Counted from the stretch's first letter, positions 36,193 to 45,783 are shown. The stretch is DNA of 64,000 nucleotides from Lewinellaceae bacterium (GCA_020636355.1 JACJYB010000009.1:110999-174998), one strand, 5' to 3'. A program made the numbers and translations. Notes: generated from the letters alone by a model not told the origin.

Positions 36193-38442
36193 ATGATGCA
36201 GGTTAAAACCAAAATAGGCAGACGATCATTTTTAAAATCTTCGGCAGTCGCCGGAAGCAGCCTGGTGCTTGGATTTAGCTGGCTGGCCGGCTGTCAACCT
36301 GTTGCTGCGGATGCGGAAGATCTTCCTGCGGAATGGTTTGCCATCAATGCCTATTTGAAAATTGGCGACAATGGCCGGGTGACGATTGTATCGCCAAATC
36401 CCGAGGGTGGACAAAATGTCAAGACATCCATGCCGATGATCGTGGCAGAAGAACTGGATGTAGACTGGGAGCAGGTTGTGGTGGAGCAAGCTCCGCTGGA
36501 CACCGAGTCATTTACCCGCCAATTTATCGGTGGAAGCCAGGCGATCCGTCAAAGTTGGCAGGGTTTGCGTATGGCAGGAGCATCTGCCCGATACATGCTG
36601 TGTCAAGCGGCAGCTCAAGCGTGGCAGGTGCCCCAGAACGAGATTACCACCAGGCTGGGAAATTTACATCATGCATCCTGCGGGAAGACGGCGACCTATG
36701 GCGAGATGGCTTCTGCAGCAGCTGGATTACCTGTACCGGAAACAGTGACACTCAAGGCTGTCAGCGATTTCAGCATCGTCGGTACTTCCCGCAAAAATGT
36801 TGATGGTCACAAAATCGTTACAGGGCAGCCGCTGTTTGGCATTGATTTTACCAGAGAAGGCATGCTGATCGCTATGATCGTGCACCCTCCGGCTTTTGGG
36901 ATGACATTGAAATCAGCAGATGTCGATGGTGTTGCGAAAATGCCGGGCATCCGGGATGTCTTCTCATTTAAGTCCATGCAGGACGATTACGAACGTCAAT
37001 ACTTCGATACCGTCACCTTTACCGATCTGGTAGCCATTGTCGGCGAATCGACCTGGCAGGTGATGAATGCTAAAAAAGCATTGCGTGCTGAATGGGAACC
37101 AATCGTTGATACGCCGGTTGCGGTAGACCGCTTCGGCCAAAAGCAAACCATTACTATTCCTGCCGGTCTGGAAGGTACGGATGTTCATCGGAAACAGATG
37201 GCTGAGGCAGCTTCAAAGCCAGGTCAGATCCGCAGAAAAGACGGTGATCCGGATCGGGCGTTCAGGCAGGCGGTGAAGGTGGTTGAGAAAACCTATACAG
37301 CCCCTTTTCTGGCCCATAATTGTATGGAGCCAATGAATTTTTTTGCCCATGTTACCGGTGACAAAGTGGAGCTTGCCGGCCCATTGCAAAAACCGGAGTA
37401 CACCGAGAAGACCGTTTCGGCGCGACTCGGAATACCCCTGGAGAACATTGATATTCATATGACGCGCCTCGGTGGCGGTTACGGAAGACGTTCGTATGCA
37501 CACTGGCTTGTAGAGGCTGCCGTGATTGCACAAAAAGTGGATGCACCGGTTAAACTCATTTATACCCGGGAAGATGACATGACCTCGGGTATCTATCGCC
37601 CCATGTATCAGGCGACTTACCGGGCAGCCCTGGACACCAACAACCAGCTGACCGCTTTCCATGTGAAAGCCGGAGGCATACCCGAGAGCCCATTGTTTCC
37701 GAATCGTTTTCCGGCCGGAGCCGTTGACAATTACCTGGCTGAAGACTGGGTGATCCCTTCCAATATTACGATTGGGTCATTCCGTGCTCTCAGGTCTAAT
37801 TTTATGGCAGCCGCCGAGCAATCTTTTCTGGATGAAGTTGCTGAAGCTGCGGGCAAGGATCCGATTGATTTTCGCCTGGAATTGCTGACACGCGCCATGG
37901 ATAATCCGGTGGGAAAGGACAATGACTACGAGCCTTCGCGGTATGCCGGTGTCCTTAAACTCGTACGTGATAAATCAGGATGGGATAATGCTCAATCAGG
38001 CCATGCAAGGGGCGTTTCAGCTTATTTTTGCCACAATACATATGTCGCTGAAGTATTGGACCTGACCATAAAGGAGGGGAAGCCCGTAGTGGATCGCGTC
38101 TGCTGCGCAGTGGATTGCGGGATTGTAGTCAACCCGGATGCGGCGACCAATCTGGCCGAGGGTGCCATCGTCGATGGCATCGGTAATGCCCTATTTGGAA
38201 GCATGACCTTTAAGGTAGGCGTGCCGGACAAATCAAATTTTGATGCCTACCGGATGATACGCATCGGAGAAGCACCCCGGAAGATTGATGTACACTTCGT
38301 AGAAAATCAGATTGATCCGACCGGGATGGGTGAGCCGCCCTTTCCACCCGTATTTGCAGCCTTGGCCAATGCAATGTATAAGGCTACCGGTAAGCGCTAT
38401 TACCACCAACCTTATTTATCCGAAAACCAGGTGTTGGGTTAA
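36193..38442 (+). CDS. xanthine dehydrogenase-family molybdopterin-binding subunit, Tat-exported, copy 2
   Basis: 749 aa from the first ATG of an ATGATG pair at 36193. Twin-arginine signal GRRSFLKSSAVAGSS, followed by WLAGC, which may also be a lipobox. Cofactor motifs LGGGYGRRSYAHW, GSFRALRSNF and GMGEPPFPP are kept; in the second, copies 1 and 3 have APRSNF, so the Pro is replaced by Leu here. It lies 135 bp after copy 1 and has no small-subunit gene of its own, so it must share one of the two 2Fe-2S subunits. Likely periplasmic, with a different substrate range. Confidence 0.92.
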   Translation: MMQVKTKIGRRSFLKSSAVAGSSLVLGFSWLAGCQPVAADAEDLPAEWFAINAYLKIGDNGRVTIVSPNPEGGQNVKTSMPMIVAEELDVDWEQVVVEQAPLDTESFTRQFIGGSQAIRQSWQGLRMAGASARYMLCQAAAQAWQVPQNEITTRLGNLHHASCGKTATYGEMASAAAGLPVPETVTLKAVSDFSIVGTSRKNVDGHKIVTGQPLFGIDFTREGMLIAMIVHPPAFGMTLKSADVDGVAKMPGIRDVFSFKSMQDDYERQYFDTVTFTDLVAIVGESTWQVMNAKKALRAEWEPIVDTPVAVDRFGQKQTITIPAGLEGTDVHRKQMAEAASKPGQIRRKDGDPDRAFRQAVKVVEKTYTAPFLAHNCMEPMNFFAHVTGDKVELAGPLQKPEYTEKTVSARLGIPLENIDIHMTRLGGGYGRRSYAHWLVEAAVIAQKVDAPVKLIYTREDDMTSGIYRPMYQATYRAALDTNNQLTAFHVKAGGIPESPLFPNRFPAGAVDNYLAEDWVIPSNITIGSFRALRSNFMAAAEQSFLDEVAEAAGKDPIDFRLELLTRAMDNPVGKDNDYEPSRYAGVLKLVRDKSGWDNAQSGHARGVSAYFCHNTYVAEVLDLTIKEGKPVVDRVCCAVDCGIVVNPDAATNLAEGAIVDGIGNALFGSMTFKVGVPDKSNFDAYRMIRIGEAPRKIDVHFVENQIDPTGMGEPPFPPVFAALANAMYKATGKRYYHQPYLSENQVLG

Positions 38443-38474
38443 ACACGTCCGGATGTCTGCCGTTGTCTTCCTGA

Positions 38475-38500
38475 TTTGATTTTCGTAAGCTTTCGTTTGG
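38475..38500 (+). promoter_or_regulatory. candidate AraC-type operator, site 4, upstream of the aldo/keto reductase gene
   Basis: TTTGATTTTCGTAAGCTTTC followed by GTTTGG, 112 bp ahead of the aldo/keto reductase ATG. It is the best match to site 3 at 33158. Confidence 0.45.
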
Positions 38501-38612
38501 ATGTCGCAGTATCCCTCAGATAGCATTCACCGAACTTTGCATGCATAGAGATATCCATAAAAAAATGAAATGGATAAGGAGTCTCCGGTTTAACAAATAA
38601 AATCATAATCCA

Positions 38613-39596
38613 ATGCAAAAGCGAAAACTAGGCAATAAACTGGAAGTGTCGGCCATCGGGCTAGGGTGTATGGGGATGAGTTTTGGCTACGGTCCCGCCG
38701 CCGATCAGCACGAAATGATCCAATTAATGCATGAAGCGGTAGATAAGGGTATTACCTTCTTTGATACGGCAGAGGTCTACGGACCATTTACCAATGAAAG
38801 GCTGGTAGGAGAAGCTCTTGCACCCTTTAAGGGCAAAGTAGTCATCGCCACCAAATTCGGTTTCAACATCGTTGATGGGAAAATGGCCGGTGTGAATAGC
38901 CGGCCGGAAAACATCCGCAAAGTGGCTGACGAATCCCTGCAGCGGCTACGTGTGGATGTGCTGGACCTCTTTTATCAGCATCGCGTAGACCCAAATGTGC
39001 CAATTGAAGAAGTGGCGGGTACCGTAAAAGACCTCATTCAGGAAGGTAAAGTCCGTTATTTCGGACTTTCCGAGGCAGGGGAGCTGACCATCCGACGTGC
39101 GCACGCTGTCCTACCGGTGACGGCATTGCAAAGTGAATATTCATTATGGACACGGCAACACGAAACAGAGATCATTCCCACCATTGAGGAACTGGGAATA
39201 GGCCTGGTCGCCTACAGTCCATTGGGCAAGGGGTTTCTGGCCGGAAAGATTGATGAACATACGACTTTTGCTGAAGGCGATATCCGCAATGTGCTGCCCC
39301 GTTATACCGAAGCAGCCCGGGTTGCCAACAAAGCTTTATTGGACCTGATTCAATCCTTTGCGGAACAAAAACAGGCTACTCCCGCACAAATCGCACTGGC
39401 CTGGGTATTGGCCCAAAAGCCCTGGATCGTACCCATCCCCGGGACAACCAAGAGGCATCGCATGCTTGAAAATATTGGCGCCATTGCCATCCAATTCACT
39501 AAGGAGGAACTGGCGGAAATAGAAAAAGCTTCCGCTCACATCAAGGTGCAGGGTACCAGGTATACGGAGTCGATGGAGCGGGCCACAGGGCTTTAA
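38613..39596 (+). CDS. aldo/keto reductase
   Basis: 327 aa, full length for the AKR superfamily and close to AKR13-type enzymes. Catalytic tetrad Asp51 and Tyr56 (FFDTAEVYGP), Lys81 (IATKFGFN) and His123 (YQHRVDP); NADPH-binding C-terminal segment IPGTTKRHRMLENIGA. Starts with the usual KRKLGNKLEVSAIGLGCMGMS. Cytosolic NADPH-dependent carbonyl reduction is expected. It sits between two molybdenum hydroxylase modules and has its own upstream motif, suggesting a shared response to aldehydes or ketones. Confidence 0.95.
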   Translation: MQKRKLGNKLEVSAIGLGCMGMSFGYGPAADQHEMIQLMHEAVDKGITFFDTAEVYGPFTNERLVGEALAPFKGKVVIATKFGFNIVDGKMAGVNSRPENIRKVADESLQRLRVDVLDLFYQHRVDPNVPIEEVAGTVKDLIQEGKVRYFGLSEAGELTIRRAHAVLPVTALQSEYSLWTRQHETEIIPTIEELGIGLVAYSPLGKGFLAGKIDEHTTFAEGDIRNVLPRYTEAARVANKALLDLIQSFAEQKQATPAQIALAWVLAQKPWIVPIPGTTKRHRMLENIGAIAIQFTKEELAEIEKASAHIKVQGTRYTESMERATGL

Positions 39597-39598
39597 GA

Positions 39599-39905
39599 AA
39601 TGTTGAATGTTGAATGTTGAATGTTGAATGTTGAGTCCACGAAATTCAATTACGACTGACATCCCCGTCTGAACAGCCGGGCAAGAAAGTGGAGAGACTT
39701 CGACAAAGCTCAACCTGACAAAAAAGCAATTGTCACCCCGAGCGGAGTCGAGGGGTCTCTTGCCGGCCTGACCGACCACTGGCGGGTTCATCCTTCGCCT
39801 TCAGTTCTTTGATGCCGACCGAGGAACGAGCGTAAGTACGAAATGGCAATGTGTATTTGAAATTGCGCATTACCGGAGTGGACTCAATGTTGGGTGTTGA
39901 ATGTT
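39599..39905. repeat. intergenic repeat element with heptamer ends and inverted termini, copy 2
   Basis: Fills most of the 525-bp gap after the aldo/keto reductase gene. It starts with at least four TGTTGAA heptamers and TTGAGTCCAC; the right end reads GTGGACTCAATGTTGGGTGTTG, an inverted copy. Inside is GCAATTGTCACCCCGAGCGG, shared with copy 1 at 20.3 kb. The rest of the gap (39906-40121) is AT-rich with no ORF or clear site and presumably holds the promoter of the next operon. Confidence 0.65.
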
Positions 39906-40121
39906 TGAAATTAGGTTGTATAGACCAGTTTGGTGGTTAAAAAATTGTTAAGCAAGCATTTAGTTTTAAAGGATATCCCTGGCTTCAGACGCTAATCCTT
40001 ATTTTAGTTCCCTGTCAATCGCCGGGCTTAATAATCCTATATAACATTATTGAACCACAAAGGCGCTCTGCTGTTTGACGGACAGAGAGTTGATCTAATT
40101 GTTAATGCATTCAATCATATT

Positions 40122-40583
40122 ATGGCAAATTTTAATTTGAATATTAACGGTGCCACCAGACAAGTTGATGTTGATCCTACCACACCGATGCTGTGGGTAC
40201 TTCGCGACCATCTCCAACTGGTAGGTACCAAATACGGTTGTGGTATCGCTCAGTGTGGTGCATGCACCATCCATCTCAACGGGGTAGCGATGCGGTCTTG
40301 CATCCTGCCGGTTTCAGCGGTCGGTAATCAGGCCATAACCACCATTGAGGGGCTTTCTGAGAAAGGAGATCATCCGGTCCAAAAAGCCTGGTTGGAGCAT
40401 GATGTGCCGCAATGTGGTTATTGCCAGGCAGGTCAGATCATGAATGCCGCTGCGTTGTTGAAATCCAATCCACATCCCTCGGATGAAGAGATTGAGGGTG
40501 CCATGCATGGCAATTTATGCCGTTGCGGAACTTATACCCGCATCAAGGCAGCGATCAAAACCGCCGCCGGAACGGCAGAATAG
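40122..40583 (+). CDS. (2Fe-2S)-binding subunit of a xanthine dehydrogenase-family molybdenum hydroxylase, copy 2
   Basis: 153 aa from the ATG at 40122; the 24-residue extension to 40050 has no counterpart in copy 1. All eight cluster cysteines are kept in the same spacing as copy 1, and only about 15 residues differ, mostly near the ends, while many codons differ at silent positions. It pairs with the large subunit 46 bp downstream, forming a second complete small/large module. Confidence 0.94.
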   Translation: MANFNLNINGATRQVDVDPTTPMLWVLRDHLQLVGTKYGCGIAQCGACTIHLNGVAMRSCILPVSAVGNQAITTIEGLSEKGDHPVQKAWLEHDVPQCGYCQAGQIMNAAALLKSNPHPSDEEIEGAMHGNLCRCGTYTRIKAAIKTAAGTAE

Positions 40584-40629
40584 TTCCGGGCTCGATTTTT
40601 CAATTTTCAGCCTATTTTAAAATTCAATC

Positions 40630-42840
40630 ATGACGCGCGTAAAAACTTCCTTTAATAGACGTTCCTTCCTGAAGACCACAGCCCTGGCCGGTGGTGGCAT
40701 GATGCTGAGTATCAGTTGGCTGGCTTGCCAGGCTACCCCCGATGAAGTGCTGGCTATGCCGGATGAATGGTATGACCTGGATGGTTTTCTGAAAATAGGT
40801 AACAATGGGGTTGTCACCATCATGTCTCCCAATCCGGAAATCGGCCAGAATGTCAAGACATCCATGCCCATGCTGGTAGCCGAAGAGCTCGATGTGGACT
40901 GGAGCAAAGTGATCGTTGAGCAGGCACCGCTTAATACCGACGTGTTTACCCGTCAACTGGCAGGTGGAAGTCAGTCGATCCGTCAAGCATGGAAACCTTT
41001 ACGCATGGCCGGAGCGACTGCACGGCATATGTTGAAGGAAGCTGCCGCTCAAGCCTGGCAAGTTCCGGTGGAAGAAATAACGACCGAAGCAGGCGTCATC
41101 TACCATAAGGCAAGCGGTAAATCGGCAGGTTATGGTGAAATGGCATCGTCCGCAGTAAATAGTACTGTCCCCGAAGAGGTAGAACTGAAAGAACTAGCCG
41201 ACTTTAAAATCATCGGGACGCCAAGGAAAAATGTGGACGGGAAAAAGATAGTTACCGGTCAGCCGTTGTTTGGCCTGGATACTTACCGGGAAGGTATGCT
41301 CACGGCCATGCTCGTACATCCGCCGGCATTTGGTCTTCGCTTCAAATCCATGGACGATTCGGCCGTTCGGACAATGCCAGGCATTAAAGACGTCTTCGTG
41401 TTAACCTCTTATCCGGAAGGGATGAAGACGGAATGGACGGATGTGAGCGCTTTTAAAGAATTCGTCGCCATCGTGGGGGCATCGACCTGGGAAGTTATGA
41501 ATGCCAAAAAAGCTTTGCGGGTAGACTGGCAGCCGATTGAGAACTTTGATCAGACCGCCGGTCTGGAAAACACTTCGGACCACGCGCGTAAAATGGAGGA
41601 ATTGGGGGCAAAATTGGCAGAAGTTGCCCGTAAGGACGGCGATCCGGAGGGTGCTTTTCGTCGAGCGACCAAGGTCATTGAACGCTCTTATACAGCGCCA
41701 TTCCTGGCTCATAACACCATGGAGCCAATGAACTTTTTTGCGCATGTGACGCAAGACAAGGCAGAATTGCTGGGGCCTATACAGACTCCGGAAGCGATGG
41801 AAAAGTCGGTGTCCGCTCGTCTGAATATGCCTTTGGAACAAATCGATATCCAGATGTCCCGTCAGGGTGGGGGCTTTGGCCGGCGCCTTTACGGACATTT
41901 TATTGTGGAGGCAGCCGTTATCTCTCAAAAAATGAATGCCCCGGTGAAACTGGTTTACAGTCGAGAAGATGACATGACGTTTGGAACCTATCGACCGGCT
42001 TATCATGCCACCTATCGTGCTGCATTGGATGAAAACAATAATCTGATCGCTTTCCATGTGCGGGCGGGCGGTATCCCCGAAAGCCCTTTGTTTGCAAACC
42101 GGTTCCCGGCCGGTGCGCTGGACAACTACCTGGCAGAACGCTGGTCGATCGAATCCAATATTTCCGTCGGCGCCTTCCGGGCACCACGCTCTAATTTCAT
42201 TGCCGGCGCCGAACAATCTTTCCTTGACGAAGTCGCCGAGGCAGCAGGAAAAGATCCTATAGCCTTCCGACTGGAACTCCTGGAACAGGCAAAGAACAAT
42301 CCTGTCGGGGAGAGGAATGATTATGAGGCAGACCGGTATGCCGGCGTACTGGAGCTGGTTCGCGAGAAATCCAACTGGAACAATGGCGATCTACCCGGTG
42401 TAAGCCGTGGCGTTTCAGCCTATTTCTGCCATAACTCTTATGTTGCTCAGGTCCTGGATCTGGTGATGCAGGATGGGCGACCAAAAATCGAAAAAGTCTA
42501 CTGTGCAGTGGATTGTGGAGTCGTAGTCAATCCATTGGCGGCAACCAACCTGGTAGAAGGAGGTACTGTCGATGGCATTGGACATGCACTCTATAGTGGT
42601 CTTACATTCAAAGAAGGAACACCGGAACAAAATAATTTTGACAAATACCGTCTCATCCGGCATACTGAAGCACCCAAATCCATTGAAGTGCATTTCGTCA
42701 AGAATGAGATCGATCCGACCGGACTGGGGGAACCACCTTTCCCTCCGGTGATGGGAGCAGTAGCCAATGCCATGTATAAAGCCACTGGCAAACGTTATTA
42801 CCATCAACCTTTATTAGGAGAGCGTCAGATGCTTGGGTAG
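40630..42840 (+). CDS. xanthine dehydrogenase-family molybdopterin-binding subunit, Tat-exported, copy 3
   Basis: 736 aa. Twin-arginine signal NRRSFLKTTALAGGG, nearly identical to copy 1, including the following SISWLACQ. Cofactor motifs QGGGFGRRLYGHF, GAFRAPRSNF and GLGEPPFPP are present. It is shorter than copies 1 and 2 in the middle (around residues 290-315). Together with the 2Fe-2S subunit just upstream it should form an independent periplasmic enzyme. No molybdenum cofactor maturation gene (XdhC, MocA) is in the window. Confidence 0.93.
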   Translation: MTRVKTSFNRRSFLKTTALAGGGMMLSISWLACQATPDEVLAMPDEWYDLDGFLKIGNNGVVTIMSPNPEIGQNVKTSMPMLVAEELDVDWSKVIVEQAPLNTDVFTRQLAGGSQSIRQAWKPLRMAGATARHMLKEAAAQAWQVPVEEITTEAGVIYHKASGKSAGYGEMASSAVNSTVPEEVELKELADFKIIGTPRKNVDGKKIVTGQPLFGLDTYREGMLTAMLVHPPAFGLRFKSMDDSAVRTMPGIKDVFVLTSYPEGMKTEWTDVSAFKEFVAIVGASTWEVMNAKKALRVDWQPIENFDQTAGLENTSDHARKMEELGAKLAEVARKDGDPEGAFRRATKVIERSYTAPFLAHNTMEPMNFFAHVTQDKAELLGPIQTPEAMEKSVSARLNMPLEQIDIQMSRQGGGFGRRLYGHFIVEAAVISQKMNAPVKLVYSREDDMTFGTYRPAYHATYRAALDENNNLIAFHVRAGGIPESPLFANRFPAGALDNYLAERWSIESNISVGAFRAPRSNFIAGAEQSFLDEVAEAAGKDPIAFRLELLEQAKNNPVGERNDYEADRYAGVLELVREKSNWNNGDLPGVSRGVSAYFCHNSYVAQVLDLVMQDGRPKIEKVYCAVDCGVVVNPLAATNLVEGGTVDGIGHALYSGLTFKEGTPEQNNFDKYRLIRHTEAPKSIEVHFVKNEIDPTGLGEPPFPPVMGAVANAMYKATGKRYYHQPLLGERQMLG

Positions 42841-42901
42841 GCAATAGTTGCTTAAGTATCAGTACAAATTTCTGATATTCTGTATATTATAAATTATTAA
42901 T

Positions 42902-43291
42902 ATGACTCACTTGAATCATGAGGTGACTGCGTTTTTGGATGCGTTAAATCATCCGATGCGTGCTGAAATCGAAGAATTACGGCATGTTATCCTCCGGACG
43001 GACAGCGGCATAGCAGAAAATATTAAATGGAATGGGCCGAACTATACTTATCGGAATGAAGATCGAATCACCATGAAAATTCAGCCCCCAAAGCAAATTC
43101 AGCTGATCTTCCACAGAGGGGTGAAAAAGTTGGCCCAACCTGATTCCCGGCTCATCGAGGATGAATCAAAATTATTGGTCTGGAAAGAAAATGACCGGGC
43201 CATCGTATCATTCAAAACGCTCGATGAAATCCGGAATGCACAAACGGAAATCGTCAGAATTGTCCAAAAGTGGATTAAGGCTACCTGGTAA
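42902..43291 (+). CDS. DUF1801 domain-containing protein
   Basis: 129 aa cytosolic protein. Matches the DUF1801 (YdhG-like) fold: RAEIEELRHVILRT, IAENIKWNGPNYTYRNEDRITMKI and QIQLIFHRGVK. Function unknown. Follows copy 3 of the large subunits by 61 bp in the same direction, so read-through is possible, and converges with the membrane protein gene downstream. Confidence 0.88.
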   Translation: MTHLNHEVTAFLDALNHPMRAEIEELRHVILRTDSGIAENIKWNGPNYTYRNEDRITMKIQPPKQIQLIFHRGVKKLAQPDSRLIEDESKLLVWKENDRAIVSFKTLDEIRNAQTEIVRIVQKWIKATW

Positions 43292-43325
43292 TAACCTCAA
43301 TCTTCTTCGCGGTGATTCGTCCGCC

Positions 43326-45443
43326 TTATTGCATGCTGAGGTAACGGGAAAGGAATAAATCGCCATATCCGGTAGTGACCACCTTTCCCTCGCGGTTTAG
43401 GATCACTACGTGCAGTCCACGGTCCTGCGTGGCTAATTCTTCGTCATTGACCTGTATATGGACGAAATTGCCGGAAGGCATTCCCGCACTTTCGAGATGA
43501 ATGGAAGTCCCCGCGAGCAGAGTGTCCAGTTGGACCGCCTTGAGTTTAGCACTTTCTTCCTTGAGCAAGAGCGAATCCCTCCAGATACCGGCATAGCTGG
43601 ATTGGAAAAGGATCTTTCCCAGCCAACTGCCATGATCCACAAAAAAAGTTTTGGTGGCTGCTGCCATGCCCTCGGTAGCCTCATCCTTTATGGCGAAAAG
43701 CATATAGTCACCAGGATAGAAGGCAAAAATTTGTTCCGGACGCAAGATCTTCTTGCTGGTAACGGGCAATACATTTTTGCCCCTCAGAAATCGCTGGATA
43801 GTGCCTTCGGGATCGCTTTGATGCGGAATGTAGACCAGATAGTCATCGAGCAAATAGGCGCTTCCTTTTTCCAAAAAGACAGCGTCAGACTGCGCCAGCA
43901 TTTCCGGACTCATGATCATGATGTCACCGGCTGCAAATCTGCCCTGCCCATGAATGCGGGCGGTGAGGGTGTCCATGACCTCATAGGCCATCCGGTCATC
44001 ACGACGCGCCAGACCCCCTTCACTGATGGGTCGATGCGTCCGCGCTCCGATCTCCATAAATGCCATATCATCCCCGGCATCGCGAATCCGGTTGTTGTAA
44101 GGCGGATAGATCCAGATGTGTTGACTGTTCAGGAAAATGGTATCCCAAAGGGCCACATGTGGCAATGGCGACTGGAAAGGCTCATGACGCACCACCTCAT
44201 TGGGTAATTTAGGTCCGAACTCCGCAAGTTGAATGGCAAGGAACAGACTGAGAGCTATCCATCCCTTCCAGCCAAATGCCGACCACCAGCCTGCGATCTT
44301 GGCAATGGTCCATCCCAGGATCAGGTAATACAGCGGCCAGATGAACCGACCAGTGCTTCGAAAGGTCTGAAACAATGAGATCTGCGTTTCGTATTGGAAG
44401 ATCGTATGGTTAAAGAATGTCCAGCGGGGACTAAGGGCAAATAAAAATAAAGCAATCCCGGTGAGTAATGCGAGCCACCCCGAACGGGTTGATGGCCAGG
44501 GTCCTTTACGGGTGCTTAGCCGGTGAATCAGGAATAGAGCAATCAATACGATCACGGCGGTGCCTAAGTAACCATAGCCTTCGTATTGGCCCGTCTCTGC
44601 CCAGGGTAATCCCTGCCAGAAGGCCGACTCCGTGTGAGGGTTAAACCAGGTATTCAGATTGGCAGAGAATTCGCCGACGCCCAGACCTCCCTGTTGCGTA
44701 CCCTCCAGGTTAAAATATCCGATCAGATAAAAACTGAGCAAAGTCCAGCCCAACATAGTGGCTGCAAAAATCAGGGCTTTGCTGATTGAGACTTTCCGGT
44801 CGATCCAGGATTGCTTCAGCAGGATGACCAGATAGAGGGCTAAAGCCATGGCAGTCAGGTAAGGATGTATCCATGCGGACAGTGCCGTGATAACGGTTGC
44901 CTGACGCAGATTGTGTTTCCCGGCCGTATTAAAATAACTCCACCACAAAGCGGTAATCACCCAATGGGCGCATAATGCAGGATGTCCGTCGCGAAAGAGG
45001 AGCGTCGGACTCATGCCTAAAAAAATGCTCCCCAGCCAGGCAAATGCTGGTGGAGCAGACAGCACGCGCAAAAGCCGGTACCCGAACCATGTTTGCAGGG
45101 CAAAACAGGTAAAAAGCCACCAACCTATGTATTGAAAAGGTTCCGGCAGCCATGGACTCAGCACCTTCAAGGGCATTGCCACCAACGGGATCGCATCGGT
45201 ATATCCCATGCTGCTGACCATCGGATAAGCATAACCGGTCAAAGTGCCGGGAGGCCAATGCCAGGCCCCGAACCGGTAATACACCCAGCCGAAATAGTGT
45301 TGGGTCCAATCGGCTCCGGGAACCATAAACCAGTCCGGAAATCCGGGGTTAAGCGCCCCGACGCCAAACTGTAAGGTTACGGCAAACCAGGCGACGATAA
45401 AGCTGGTGGTTACCGCCAGATATGACCATCGTTTCTCATCCAT
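43326..45443 (-). CDS. DUF6311-like multi-pass membrane protein, putative glycosyltransferase fold
   Basis: 705 aa from the ATG at 45443; a longer frame to 45524 overlaps the next gene heavily. About twelve transmembrane helices in the first ~430 residues, then a soluble C-terminal domain. The first periplasmic loop carries GFPDWFMVPGADWTQHYFGW with acidic residues, as in GT-C-type glycosyltransferases and DUF6311 proteins. Substrate unknown; a lipid-linked sugar donor would be typical. The start overlaps the end of the CMD-family gene by eight bases, so both are co-transcribed. Confidence 0.65.
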   Translation of the reverse strand: MDEKRWSYLAVTTSFIVAWFAVTLQFGVGALNPGFPDWFMVPGADWTQHYFGWVYYRFGAWHWPPGTLTGYAYPMVSSMGYTDAIPLVAMPLKVLSPWLPEPFQYIGWWLFTCFALQTWFGYRLLRVLSAPPAFAWLGSIFLGMSPTLLFRDGHPALCAHWVITALWWSYFNTAGKHNLRQATVITALSAWIHPYLTAMALALYLVILLKQSWIDRKVSISKALIFAATMLGWTLLSFYLIGYFNLEGTQQGGLGVGEFSANLNTWFNPHTESAFWQGLPWAETGQYEGYGYLGTAVIVLIALFLIHRLSTRKGPWPSTRSGWLALLTGIALFLFALSPRWTFFNHTIFQYETQISLFQTFRSTGRFIWPLYYLILGWTIAKIAGWWSAFGWKGWIALSLFLAIQLAEFGPKLPNEVVRHEPFQSPLPHVALWDTIFLNSQHIWIYPPYNNRIRDAGDDMAFMEIGARTHRPISEGGLARRDDRMAYEVMDTLTARIHGQGRFAAGDIMIMSPEMLAQSDAVFLEKGSAYLLDDYLVYIPHQSDPEGTIQRFLRGKNVLPVTSKKILRPEQIFAFYPGDYMLFAIKDEATEGMAAATKTFFVDHGSWLGKILFQSSYAGIWRDSLLLKEESAKLKAVQLDTLLAGTSIHLESAGMPSGNFVHIQVNDEELATQDRGLHVVILNREGKVVTTGYGDLFLSRYLSMQ

Positions 45444-45783
45444 TTTCCGACAACAATGCATCCCAATATTCCACGGCACGGCGGGTATGTGGAATGCAAA
45501 TCGAGCCACCGACCAGGTTTGCAATGGAGAGAATTTCGAAGAATTCGCCTTCCGTCATACCCAGGTCCCTGCATTTGCCAATGTGGTATTTGATGCAATC
45601 ATCGCAGCGCAAAACCATGGATGCGATCAGACCGAGCATTTCTTTGGTTTTAGCGGAAAGGGCCCCTTCTTCATAGGCGTGACTGTCCAGGTTGTAAAAC
45701 CTGCGCATGACCTTGTTTTCGTGACCAAGGATGCGGTCATTCATGCGGGACCGGTATTCGTTAAAATCGCTGACAATGGACAT
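45436..45783 (-). CDS. carboxymuconolactone decarboxylase (AhpD-like) family protein
   Basis: 115 aa single CMD domain. The AhpD-type motif is visible as VLRCDDCIKYHIGKC (CxxC followed three residues later by His), which suggests a peroxidase or thiol-redox role rather than a true decarboxylase. GALSAKTKEMLGLIASM precedes it and MTEGEFFEILSIANLVGG follows, both typical. First gene of a two-gene minus-strand unit with the DUF6311-like gene. Confidence 0.92.
   Translation of the reverse strand: MSIVSDFNEYRSRMNDRILGHENKVMRRFYNLDSHAYEEGALSAKTKEMLGLIASMVLRCDDCIKYHIGKCRDLGMTEGEFFEILSIANLVGGSICIPHTRRAVEYWDALLSENG

Noticed and set aside
41401..42216. 271 aa minus-strand ORF opposite the third molybdopterin subunit
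   Set aside because: Same reason: antisense of an intact conserved gene with no domain of its own.
43458..44207. 249 aa plus-strand ORF opposite the DUF6311-like gene
   Set aside because: Antisense frame without recognisable features; the minus-strand frame has clear transmembrane helices.
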